Assembly: GCA_964344185.1 (NCBI GenBank)
Contig: CAYFMN010000025.1
Location: 1 to 64,000, forward strand
From: JAJDAT01 sp964344185
GTDB lineage: Bacteria; Nitrospinota; Nitrospinia; Nitrospinales; JAJDAT01
Length of the DNA: 64,000 bases
Direction: 5' to 3'
A model generated the notes under the pieces. It did not search any database and had not been told where the DNA came from. It worked only from the letters and a program-made list of their open reading frames with translations. The translations under genes and the position numbers were made by a program. Positions within the stretch are counted from its first letter, which is position 1, and every line of letters begins with the position of its first letter. Below, piece after piece: positions 16,488 to 25,493 of this stretch.

Positions 16488-17561
16488 ATGAATAAATTAG
16501 CGTTAAAGCCTTTAAAAATAGGTGATTTTGAAGTTGGCCCTAATTGTCCGCCATTTATTATTGCCGAAATCGGCATTAATCATAACGGCGATATGGAACT
16601 TGCCAAAAAAATGATTTTGTCGGCTAAAAATGCCGGCGCCAACGCCGTAAAATTTCAATCTTGGAAAACTAATAAATTAACCGCGAAAAAATCAGTTAAA
16701 GCAGAGCACCATTTAAAAGACCTGGGTTGCGACGGCGAAGTTTATGATCTTTTAAAAAGCTGCGAATTTAAAAAAGAACATCATTTCGAAATTAACGAAT
16801 TTTGCAAGCAAAACGATATAATTTTTATGTCGTCTGTTTTCGATGAAGAGGGCCTGGAGCTTTTAGAAGAAATCGGCGTAGTAGCCCATAAGCTTGCTTC
16901 CATGGACCTGAATTATATAGATCTAGTCAAAAAAGTGGCACGAACTCAAAAACCGTTAATTATTTCAACAGGAATGGGAACCCTGGGGGAAATAGAAAAA
17001 GTAAAAAACGCTTGCCTCTCCGAAGGAAATGAAAAACTTATTTTTTTGCATTGTGTTTCAAACTATCCGCCGAAAGTCGAAGACTGTAATCTCCATGCGA
17101 TGGAAACGATTCGAGATACCTTTAACGTTTTGGTTGGATACTCTGACCACACGATAGGAGTTGATGTTCCTTTAGCAGCCGTGGCTCTGGGAGCCTGCTT
17201 AATAGAAAAACATTTTACGCTCGATAAAACAATGCCTGGCCCGGATCAGCCTGTTTCTGCCGATCCAGACGACTTATCTCAAATTTCTGAGCGATCAAAA
17301 ACTATTGTCACAGCTTTAGGCAGTCCCATAAAAAAACCTGTTCCTGCCGAGTTGGCAATGATTGATTCTTTTCGACGTAGCGCAATAACCAATAAAGCAA
17401 TTAAGAAAGGCGAAATTTTTACGCGGGAAATGATTGATTTAAAAAGACCGGGTAATGGATTTTCTCCAGAAGAACTTAAAATGATTCTTGGAAGAAAGGC
17501 AACCGCCGATCTAGCCGATGACACTTTAATTCTTCCAGAACATTTAGGAGAAATAGGTTGA
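16488..17561 (+). CDS. N-acetylneuraminate synthase family protein (NeuB/PseI/LegI-like)
   Basis: A 357-residue enzyme that condenses phosphoenolpyruvate with an N-acetylated hexose to make a nine-carbon nonulosonic acid. The NeuB barrel carries FIIAEIGINHNGD, NAVKFQSWKT, LIISTGMGTLGE, HCVSNYPP and GYSDHTIG. The C-terminal SAF (antifreeze-like) domain is about residues 300-357 (KGEIFTREMIDLKRPG). Sequence alone does not tell whether the product is neuraminic, legionaminic or pseudaminic acid. A PseG-like gene 3 kb away leans towards a di-N-acetyl sugar. Confidence 0.92.
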   Translation: MNKLALKPLKIGDFEVGPNCPPFIIAEIGINHNGDMELAKKMILSAKNAGANAVKFQSWKTNKLTAKKSVKAEHHLKDLGCDGEVYDLLKSCEFKKEHHFEINEFCKQNDIIFMSSVFDEEGLELLEEIGVVAHKLASMDLNYIDLVKKVARTQKPLIISTGMGTLGEIEKVKNACLSEGNEKLIFLHCVSNYPPKVEDCNLHAMETIRDTFNVLVGYSDHTIGVDVPLAAVALGACLIEKHFTLDKTMPGPDQPVSADPDDLSQISERSKTIVTALGSPIKKPVPAELAMIDSFRRSAITNKAIKKGEIFTREMIDLKRPGNGFSPEELKMILGRKATADLADDTLILPEHLGEIG

Positions 17562-17586
17562 AAACTTTAAAGGCAAAATCATCACT

Positions 17587-18564
17587 ATGAAAATCGTTGC
17601 TAAAGGAGATTTGGATTTTTTAAAAGAAATCGATTCTTTAGGTCCAAATGAGCTATATCTTCGCGACGACGTTTGCTTGGACAAAACTCCCCCTGCAGCC
17701 GACCAAATATGTTCTGTTCATCAACCTAATTCTGTGCTTGTTAACGGTCGACGCGAAAGATTTAATTTGTCGGACGATGGCATTGTTGGAGAGGCTTCGG
17801 CAAAGTTACTCAAAAAAACCGCCGATTTTGTGGCAAATAACGGTCTCAAAACATTGGTCATTCATGGAGCTAGATATAATCGGGAGACAACCGATTTCAA
17901 TTCTGCTTTAAAGTTATTTGTTGAAAGAATAGATAATGTATATCGCAAAGATTTAACTCTAACTGTTGAAAACGACGCGCTTTGGTTCAATCAATTTCAT
18001 AAAGAACATTCATTATTCAACTCCTTGGAGCATATTGAATCTTTCTATTCCTTTCCTGAAATGGAAAAATGCTATTTAACTTTGGATATAGAGCATTTTT
18101 ATTCTACCGTTTTATTTACCTTGTTTTTAAACGAAAAAAAAAACGAAAACCTAGAATCTCTTTACTTTAGAGATTTTGAAAAAAGTTATATTCAATTTGT
18201 CGATCAGAATGAAGATCGTTTTTTAGCTGAATTACGTAAAACATTAGATATCTATTTCGAAAAATATAGTTCAAAAATAAATCTAGTTCATTTAGTAGGC
18301 ACCAACTATAAAAATTACGTTCATGAAGAAGAGGGTAAACTCCCATTAATGGGAGAACATCTCCCCGTTACTATGGACAATAAAGATCTAATGAATTACA
18401 GATACCTATTTTCGAAATTATTGGACTTTAATTTTGCAGGTTATGTTGTTTTGGAAGTTGCGTTTAGACCAGCTCAGTATCCTATTTTAGAAAGTATCGT
18501 TGAATCAAAGCAAAAGTTAACGACACTCCTTTCTGAACTTAAGTCGCAAGCTGTTTTAAATTAA
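17587..18564 (+). CDS. TIM-barrel protein, sugar phosphate isomerase/epimerase-like
   Basis: A 325-residue protein whose alternating strands end in candidate metal ligands typical of the xylose-isomerase-like TIM barrel: LVIHGARYN, LTVENDALW, LTLDIEHFY, INLVHLVGTN and GYVVLEVAF. These His, Glu and Asp residues would fit a divalent-metal site. It begins 25 bp after the nonulosonate synthase and so is probably in its operon. I infer an isomerase, epimerase or lyase acting on a sugar intermediate of the same glycan. No named family member is recognised. Confidence 0.65.
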   Translation: MKIVAKGDLDFLKEIDSLGPNELYLRDDVCLDKTPPAADQICSVHQPNSVLVNGRRERFNLSDDGIVGEASAKLLKKTADFVANNGLKTLVIHGARYNRETTDFNSALKLFVERIDNVYRKDLTLTVENDALWFNQFHKEHSLFNSLEHIESFYSFPEMEKCYLTLDIEHFYSTVLFTLFLNEKKNENLESLYFRDFEKSYIQFVDQNEDRFLAELRKTLDIYFEKYSSKINLVHLVGTNYKNYVHEEEGKLPLMGEHLPVTMDNKDLMNYRYLFSKLLDFNFAGYVVLEVAFRPAQYPILESIVESKQKLTTLLSELKSQAVLN

Positions 18565-18718
18565 ATACTAGCCGCAAATCAGAATTTAAAAACGCATTGC
18601 GCTAATGCCAATTACAATAGATACACGCATTATTTGACCCTCAACACTTCTATATAATTCGCTCTTTCCTAATTAAAACTCAAACAAAATTTTCGCAAAA
18701 ATTGACTGAAAGGGAAAA

Positions 18719-20434
18719 ATGTATATTTTAGGCACAACATACGATATGTGGATAACAACCGTCACTTTGCTTAAAGACGGCGAAATCATTGCAGCCTGTC
18801 CTGAAGAACGGTTAAACCGTGTTAAATGTTGCCGAGACTTCCCAATCAATGCAGTGCAATATTGCCTAAAAGAAGCCGGAATTACCGTTGAAGATCTTGA
18901 CGCGATCGCTTTTGGATGGAACCCTGGTTTTCACGTTAGTCATTACAATCCAAGATTCGCTCACACGCAAAGATGGCGTGGAGAATATTTATATACTGTT
19001 CCAAATCATTTTTCTCGTTTATTTCAGCAAGAATACGAACGAATTGTCACTACTTTTCTATTAGAAAAAAGTAAAAAAGAAATTCCAATTCATTATATTC
19101 CGCATCACCTTTGTCATGCGGCAAGCGCATACTATCTCTCTCCCTTTGAAGAATCCGCTATATTAACTTCGGACGGAAGAGGCGAGATCGATACTAACTG
19201 GTTCGGCTATGCAAAACAGAATGAAATTATAGAATTAAAAACAGATAAGTTTCCTCATTCAGTTGGATTATTTTATAGCGTAGTAACTCAGTTTTTGGGA
19301 TTTGCCCCTCATGTTGACGAATGGAAAGTCATGGCATTAGCGTCTTACCAACATACAAACCAACAGAATAATCCTTACATTGAAAAGCTGGAAAAAATTC
19401 TTACGTTTGAAGAAAACGGGTCCGTAACTCTGGATCTGAACTACTTTGACTACTACTTGCATGATCGCCCCACTTTTTATAACCAAAATTTTATCGACGT
19501 TTTTGGGCCTCCAAGGTTTAAAGGCGATCCCTTAATCGAACGGCATCAACAAATCGCCTATGCCGTTCAGTATTTATGCGAAAAGTCTTTGGCTCATATG
19601 CTCAATTGGTTATCTGAGAAAACGGGAATTCCAAACATTGTGGTTTGCGGCGGTACATTCATGAACTCAGTGTTTAATGGAAAAATTCTCGATAAAACTC
19701 CATTTAAAAACTCTTGGATTCCTTCCGCTCCCGACGACAGCGGAACAAGCATGGGAGCGGCTCTGTATACCTATTATGATGTTTTTAAAGGAAAAAACAG
19801 ATTTATCCAAACTCACAATTATTTTGGTCCGGGTTTTTCAGAAGAAGAAATTGAAAAAACTTTAAAAGATTACAAAATCAATTATAAAAAAGTCGACGAC
19901 ATTGGAAAGTATGTTGCGGGTAAAATTTCAGAAGGAGCTTTAGTCGGTTGGTTCCAGGGTAGAATGGAATTTGGACAACGGGCTTTGGGTAATCGGTCTA
20001 TTTTAGCGGACCCCAGAGACCCAAATATGAAGGATAAGATAAATTTATCTATTAAATACAGGGAATCTTTCCGGCCATTCGCGCCTTCTATTATGGCGGA
20101 ACACGCTCAAGAATATTTTGAAATGCCCGAAGGAACAAGAGTTCCTTTTATGGAAAAAGTCTATCTAATCAAGGAAGAAAAAAGAGCCGAGATCCCGGCA
20201 GTCACTCATATTGACGGCACTGGTAGACTTCAAACTGTAGAAAAAACCATAAATCCAACTTACTATAACTTAATCAATGAATTTTATAAGTTGACCAATA
20301 CACCAATTATATTAAACACGTCATTTAACCTGAATGGAGAGCCTATTGTTTGCTCTCCCAAAGACGCCATTCGAACCTTTTATTCCTGTGGTTTAGATCT
20401 ATTGGTTTTAGGAAACTTTGTTGCGGAAAAGTAA
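18719..20434 (+). CDS. Carbamoyltransferase (NodU/CmcH family)
   Basis: A 571-residue O-carbamoyltransferase that transfers carbamoyl from carbamoyl phosphate through carbamoyl-AMP onto a hydroxyl, here probably of a surface sugar. The N-terminal Kae1-like ASKHA part has CPEERLNRVK, the metal-binding HHLCHAASAYY and LTSDGRGE (the family usually has DGSGE). The C-terminal domain has GQRALGNRSIL and YRESFRPFAPSI, ending in LNTSFNLNGEPIV. Full length for the family. A clear GGGA site precedes the ATG. The stop is 10 bp from the convergent PseG-like gene. Confidence 0.93.
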   Translation: MYILGTTYDMWITTVTLLKDGEIIAACPEERLNRVKCCRDFPINAVQYCLKEAGITVEDLDAIAFGWNPGFHVSHYNPRFAHTQRWRGEYLYTVPNHFSRLFQQEYERIVTTFLLEKSKKEIPIHYIPHHLCHAASAYYLSPFEESAILTSDGRGEIDTNWFGYAKQNEIIELKTDKFPHSVGLFYSVVTQFLGFAPHVDEWKVMALASYQHTNQQNNPYIEKLEKILTFEENGSVTLDLNYFDYYLHDRPTFYNQNFIDVFGPPRFKGDPLIERHQQIAYAVQYLCEKSLAHMLNWLSEKTGIPNIVVCGGTFMNSVFNGKILDKTPFKNSWIPSAPDDSGTSMGAALYTYYDVFKGKNRFIQTHNYFGPGFSEEEIEKTLKDYKINYKKVDDIGKYVAGKISEGALVGWFQGRMEFGQRALGNRSILADPRDPNMKDKINLSIKYRESFRPFAPSIMAEHAQEYFEMPEGTRVPFMEKVYLIKEEKRAEIPAVTHIDGTGRLQTVEKTINPTYYNLINEFYKLTNTPIILNTSFNLNGEPIVCSPKDAIRTFYSCGLDLLVLGNFVAEK

Positions 20435-20444
20435 AAAGCTCATA

Positions 20445-21467
20445 TCAATTCATCTTATCAAGAATATTGACAATCCTATCTATTCCTTTTCCATCCACAA
20501 GCCCATTCCATCTCTTGGAAAGTTCATTCAGGTTATGAGAATTTTCTAAAAAATAATTCAAGTCGTCATCAATTTCATCTGGCCATACGCCCGTATTATT
20601 TGTTCTATCCAAAATTCCATAATCACGAAATTTGAAAGCATTATCTTTTTGATGATCTACCGCAGAAACAATAATTGCGGGAGCTCCCGTTAAAGCCAAC
20701 TCTGACAAAGTTCCCAAGCCTCCTGTAGAAATTACTAGATCAGCATTTGTCATTAAATGGGGCAGACAGGAAACGTTTGACATTAAATTAACGCGCAAGC
20801 AAGATTTAGAAATATTTTTTTGAATCGATTTGATATCAGAAACTCCAGGACCTAATACTAAACTGATATCAAAATCCCATGATTTAGAATTAAAAAACTC
20901 CAAGGACTTAATAGAGAAGTTAGCGACATCGGTTCCGCCAAAAGTCAAAAGTAGTTTTTTAAATTTAGCGGGAGGTTTCCATCCATTTCTGAAAGCTTTA
21001 AATTCTGGCGACATTAAAAGGTAGTCAACGCCGTTAAAAACTCTGCAACCAGAACTATAATATTCATTCGACTTTAGCGTCTCTCGAATGCCTTGAAACG
21101 CCAAATCAAAATGGCTGATTCCCTGAGGAGGGACATTCATCCCAATATACTTTGTTTTATTTACACGATGAAGTTGAGACCAGAACTCGTTAGGCCATGA
21201 CCAATGATCTATAACTAAAAATTTCGGATTTGTTTGCGAAACCCACTGATTCAAACGTTGGATTTTTTGACCTTCGGATAAGCTTTTAGGAAAAATTATT
21301 GCTTCAAAGTTTTCGTCGGCAATTAACCTACTTGACGCCTCATCTTCAGTGGTAAGAAAAACAATTTTGAAACCTTTCCGTATTAGGGCCTTTGCAAGCC
21401 AAATCGATTTATAAATATGGCCCAAACCGATTTCAAATCCTCCATCGGCTCTAATTCCTAAAATCAT
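20445..21467 (-). CDS. PseG-like nucleotide-sugar hydrolase or glycosyltransferase
   Basis: A 340-residue GT-B-like protein. The start RADGGFEIGLGHIYKS is the hallmark of PseG, which removes UDP from UDP-2,4-diacetamido-trideoxy-altrose in pseudaminic acid synthesis. The second half has LLLTFGGTDVAN and VISTGGLGTLSELALTGAPAIIV, typical of the PseG/MurG fold. It is convergent with the carbamoyltransferase and close to a NeuB-type synthase, so nonulosonic acid synthesis is the natural context. PseG homologues with other substrates exist. Confidence 0.75.
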   Translation of the reverse strand: MILGIRADGGFEIGLGHIYKSIWLAKALIRKGFKIVFLTTEDEASSRLIADENFEAIIFPKSLSEGQKIQRLNQWVSQTNPKFLVIDHWSWPNEFWSQLHRVNKTKYIGMNVPPQGISHFDLAFQGIRETLKSNEYYSSGCRVFNGVDYLLMSPEFKAFRNGWKPPAKFKKLLLTFGGTDVANFSIKSLEFFNSKSWDFDISLVLGPGVSDIKSIQKNISKSCLRVNLMSNVSCLPHLMTNADLVISTGGLGTLSELALTGAPAIIVSAVDHQKDNAFKFRDYGILDRTNNTGVWPDEIDDDLNYFLENSHNLNELSKRWNGLVDGKGIDRIVNILDKMN

Positions 21468-21522
21468 TTGCTAAAAGACCTCAAAAGCTTAACGCTTTTA
21501 CATGCGGTATAAACGGCCAAAA

Positions 21523-22548
21523 TTAATAATCATATTGAAAACCTATGATTGTATATGAATCGCCTTTTTTAATGCCTGCCGCTGGATTATTATTATAATC
21601 AAATATATGGCTAAGTTTTAAACCCCATCCTTCTCCCACATCGTTCTTTAATCCGGCTTCGTTTCTTAAAATATAATCGCCAACGGAATCTAAGTTCGGG
21701 AAAATAACAAATCGATTAGTTATTTTAGTAGACTTTGTAATCTGGTATTTAAAATCGCTCGCCGCTCGCGCAGTTGCATATTGTTTGTCTTCTCCCGTTT
21801 TCAGATCGTCGGAAAAATAAGTAATACCCGCTTCAAAGCTTAATTTTTTTTTGGCTTCATCCCAAATTTGGTAGCCAATTCCCGGACCAACTGAATACCG
21901 CAGATTTAAATTTCTAAATTTATCTTTATAGCCGTCAAAATTAAGAGTCCCATAAACTTTTGTTCCAAAAAAATGTTTGAAACTTACATTTCCAGAAGTA
22001 TTTCTGGTTGTTACATTTCCATCGTCTTCAGCGTATAAAGTTAAAAAGTTTGCCGCGAATTTATCCTTTTCTAAATCTAAAGCGCCTTCAGCTCCAAAAG
22101 AACCTGTTACCCTTTCCACGTTTCCAGATTGATGTGTCGCTCCAAAATTTACGTTTCCAGACCATTTTTTTTCTTCTTTCTCAGGCTTATTAATAGACTC
22201 AAGCTCTTCCCAATTTACCATGGCTTCTTTTTTTCCTTTTCCGGATCTGATAGTTAACATTCCATCCGGAGCAGGTTGAACTTTTCCTTTTACAATCCAA
22301 CCATTCTTGAGTCCCAACTTAACTAACGAATCGCTTTTTAACCTCTTAATTTCAGAAAAATCTATTTTTATTTCTTTAGAATACTTTGTCGAAATTGTTA
22401 AAACTCCATCGACAAGTTTTTGTATGGTCCCCGAAATCCTATCTCCATTTTTTAATACAAGCTCATCGGCAAAACTGAAGTTCATTGTAATCAAAAGATA
22501 ATAAAGACTGAAAAAAATTGACGCTGTAATAAAACGGAAACATTTCAT
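21523..22548 (-). CDS. DUF481 outer-membrane beta-barrel protein
   Basis: A 341-residue protein with a signal peptide (FFSLYYLLITMNFSFA). Next is a periplasmic N-terminal region with two SH3-like repeats (LKNGDRISGTI and LKNGWIVKGKV). The C-terminal DUF481 (YdiY-type) region is about residues 130-341, with amphipathic alternation and a final aromatic residue in FQYDY, as expected for BAM-dependent insertion. Function of the family is unknown. It is divergent from the histidine kinase gene across a 383-bp gap. Confidence 0.85.
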   Translation of the reverse strand: MKCFRFITASIFFSLYYLLITMNFSFADELVLKNGDRISGTIQKLVDGVLTISTKYSKEIKIDFSEIKRLKSDSLVKLGLKNGWIVKGKVQPAPDGMLTIRSGKGKKEAMVNWEELESINKPEKEEKKWSGNVNFGATHQSGNVERVTGSFGAEGALDLEKDKFAANFLTLYAEDDGNVTTRNTSGNVSFKHFFGTKVYGTLNFDGYKDKFRNLNLRYSVGPGIGYQIWDEAKKKLSFEAGITYFSDDLKTGEDKQYATARAASDFKYQITKSTKITNRFVIFPNLDSVGDYILRNEAGLKNDVGEGWGLKLSHIFDYNNNPAAGIKKGDSYTIIGFQYDY

Positions 22549-22931
22549 TAACTATTACCTCCAAAGAAGATTCCATACAAACCTGGGAGAAATTGGAAGG
22601 ATATGGATATACTTGATAAAACCAAAAGGAAAAGGGAGCTGTCCTTTATCACTTAACGGACAAAATTAAAGTTATCTTAATTTATATAAATTTAAATATA
22701 TTTTCAATATTTTATATAAATATATTTTAAGTTATTATCTTTCACGCAAAAAGGAAGGTTTTTTAAGAAGTTTCTGATTTTTGCAAAAATCAAAGCATGA
22801 AATATATAGTATACTGGAATATAGACTTACCTTTTCTTTCTATTTATAGGTAAATACCATTTGTAACTTCCAAGCTTGAATAGGGATAATTTGTTTTTTT
22901 AAGAACGAAAAGTCTCAAAAATATAATCGCT
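22549..22931. other. Intergenic region between divergent DUF481 and sensor kinase genes
   Basis: A 383-bp AT-rich gap with no supportable gene. Around 22660-22740 it is nearly pure A/T (repeated TTTATATAAATT-like runs), which would make it flexible or curved DNA. A possible promoter for the kinase is TTGCAA (22781-22786), 18 bp, TATAGT (22805-22810). This match is weak. Confidence 0.4.
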
Positions 22932-25484
22932 ATGAAGCCAACTTTTTCAATTCAAACTAAACTCTATGTAGCCTTTGGGTTGTTGTTTGCGGTTCTCTTA
23001 CTGGCAAATTTCATAGTTACAAAGTCGTTATTAAGCGCTAATGAGTCAACTGAACTAGTTGACTCACTGGGAAGGCAAAGAATGCTGGCGCAAGCTATGG
23101 CAAAACTCACCGTCCAATACGTGAATTCAAAAATAATAAGAAATTTGACCGAAAAACAAATCTATACTCTAGATCGATATATCGATTCAATGAGAGAAAC
23201 TTATACCAATCACGCTTTTGACAATTTCAAAGACTTAAATATTAAAGGAGGGCTGGAGGAATATTTTAGAACTCACAATGAAACTCTTTTCCCGGCTACT
23301 TTTACCAGATTAGTAAACAAGAAGTTTGGAAAACATTCAGATTTTTATTTGGATATTATTTCCAGTAATCCAGTAAATCCAAACAAAGTTTTGAAAACCA
23401 ATTTAGATAAAGAAGCCAACGACTTCTTAAAAAAGAACCCAGGCAAGATATTCAGTAAAACGGCATTAGAAAAAGGGAATATTATTTTCTATTCATATTC
23501 GCCCGATATCGCAACTTCCCAATCATGCGTCTCTTGCCATGAAAAAATCACAAAAAAACCGATTCGAATAGGCGATATTTTAGGAATTCGAACTTATAAA
23601 TTCGTTTACGCCAAAAACGCCAAAATAGGAACTTTTGAATTAAACGTAAATCTAGAAGAGTACGAAAAAATTAAAAAAATTTTTTCAGAGAGTTTAAACG
23701 CTTTTAAATCAGGAGGCAGTTATCCAGTTGACCTTGAGTCCAATATCTACAAATCGATATCACCGTTAGAAGGCGAAGACATCCAAAATCTCTTGTTAAA
23801 AGTTGAGAATCATTTCAAAAATTTCCAGGAATCAATTAGTTTGTTAGTTCAAGAATCTGCCTCTTCGGAAATTTTTCGAAAAGCTTATTTTGAAACCGTT
23901 AATGGATCAAATAAAATTACCGACTTGAGCAATCAATTAGTAAAACTCTATTCAGCGGTTTCTAATAATTACCAAGATAAGACTCTTCGATATCTTCAAA
24001 TTTCTATAATTTTTATTTCACTCATAATGCTATCCACAATTGTTTATCTTTCTAAATCCGTAACTCAACCCATTCGTCGAATTTCGGCGATTTTAAAAGA
24101 AACTTCCAAGGGTAATTTAGAGAAAAAAACATTTGAGACAGATTCTAAAGATGAAATTGGAATTTTGAGTTATTCATGCAATACGTTGCTCGAAAAACTT
24201 AAAAGCTTTTTGACGTATTCCGAGAAATTGTTGGATGGAGGGGATTCAATTACACACACCAATTTAGGAGGGGATTTCAAAAAATCTTTGGATCGTTTAG
24301 AAATAATCGCTAATGAGAAAAAAATGGCCCTTCTGGAAGCCAATAGGGCAAACCAAGCGAAATCAGAGTTCTTATCGAGAATGAGTCACGAGTTGAGAAC
24401 ACCGTTAAATGCGGTTATTGGCTTTTCACAAGTCCTGATAATGAGTCAAAAAGATCCGCTAAACGAATCGCAAAAAGAAGATGTGGAGCTTATAAAAAAA
24501 TCCGGGGAACACTTATTAAATCTTATCAACGAAATATTGGATTTATCAAGAATTGAGTCCGGCAAAATGCAGGTCTCGATTGAACCGGTTAACTTGTCTA
24601 ATTTAATTAAAGAATTACTGGTATTAATAAATCCTATTGCGATAAAGTCAAACATTTCAATAAATGACGAAATCAGTCCCAAAAAAAATATTTTCGTTCT
24701 GGCAGATACTGTTCGATTAAAACAAACTATGATGAATTTGATTTCCAACGCTATCAAGTACAATCGAGAAAAAGGCTCCGTTACGCTTTCATGTATCCCC
24801 ATCGTTCAAGACGAACTAAGAATTAACGTATCAGATACGGGAATAGGGATTTCTAAAGAAAATCAAGAAAAAGTCTTTGCACCCTTTGACCGGTTAGACG
24901 CAGATACTACCAAAATAGAAGGAACGGGAATTGGTCTTACAATTACAAAAAAGCTAGTCGAATTGATGAATGGATCTATTGGGTTCGAAAGCGAATTGGG
25001 CAAAGGCTCCACTTTTTATATAGATCTTCCAACGCATCAGGAAAAAGCCGAATTAAAACCGGAAGACCATATTAGCTCTCAATTAAAAGCAAATAAAATA
25101 AACTTTGGTAAAAAGACAGTCCTATATATAGAAGACAACGCAATGAATTTAGCTTTGGTAGATAGAATTTTATCCGAAATCCCAGGCTTAAAACTCTACT
25201 CCGCTCCAGATGCAAGATTAGGTTTAGAAATCGCTACAGCCCAATTGCCAGATATCATTTTAATGGATATTAACTTGCCGGGAATGAATGGAATACAAGC
25301 GTTAAAGTGTCTAAAAAACTCCGAAGAAACTAAAAAAATACCCGTAATCGCAATTAGCGCCAATGCTATGAAAAAGGATATTGACAAGGCTCTTGCTGCA
25401 GGTTTTAACGCTTACTTAACAAAACCAATCGAGATGAAAAAATTACTCGATGCCATTCAGCAATTTATCTTAGATAAGATATAA
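22932..25484 (+). CDS. Hybrid histidine kinase with periplasmic haem-binding sensor
   Basis: An 850-residue membrane sensor. The first transmembrane segment is at about residues 10-28. A PilJ/NarX-like helix (LVDSLGRQRMLAQAMA) leads into a Tll0287-like/DUF3365 region with a c-haem motif CVSCH at 199-203. The second transmembrane segment is at about 356-375, followed by HAMP. HisKA has the phosphoacceptor His486 (MSHELRTPLNAVIG); the HATPase follows (DTGIGISKENQ, GTGIGLTI), then a C-terminal receiver with Asp in ILMDINLPG. The haem motif suggests redox, oxygen or NO sensing. No response regulator with an output domain lies beside it. Confidence 0.9.
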   Translation: MKPTFSIQTKLYVAFGLLFAVLLLANFIVTKSLLSANESTELVDSLGRQRMLAQAMAKLTVQYVNSKIIRNLTEKQIYTLDRYIDSMRETYTNHAFDNFKDLNIKGGLEEYFRTHNETLFPATFTRLVNKKFGKHSDFYLDIISSNPVNPNKVLKTNLDKEANDFLKKNPGKIFSKTALEKGNIIFYSYSPDIATSQSCVSCHEKITKKPIRIGDILGIRTYKFVYAKNAKIGTFELNVNLEEYEKIKKIFSESLNAFKSGGSYPVDLESNIYKSISPLEGEDIQNLLLKVENHFKNFQESISLLVQESASSEIFRKAYFETVNGSNKITDLSNQLVKLYSAVSNNYQDKTLRYLQISIIFISLIMLSTIVYLSKSVTQPIRRISAILKETSKGNLEKKTFETDSKDEIGILSYSCNTLLEKLKSFLTYSEKLLDGGDSITHTNLGGDFKKSLDRLEIIANEKKMALLEANRANQAKSEFLSRMSHELRTPLNAVIGFSQVLIMSQKDPLNESQKEDVELIKKSGEHLLNLINEILDLSRIESGKMQVSIEPVNLSNLIKELLVLINPIAIKSNISINDEISPKKNIFVLADTVRLKQTMMNLISNAIKYNREKGSVTLSCIPIVQDELRINVSDTGIGISKENQEKVFAPFDRLDADTTKIEGTGIGLTITKKLVELMNGSIGFESELGKGSTFYIDLPTHQEKAELKPEDHISSQLKANKINFGKKTVLYIEDNAMNLALVDRILSEIPGLKLYSAPDARLGLEIATAQLPDIILMDINLPGMNGIQALKCLKNSEETKKIPVIAISANAMKKDIDKALAAGFNAYLTKPIEMKKLLDAIQQFILDKI

Positions 25485-25493
25485 AAACAGGTA

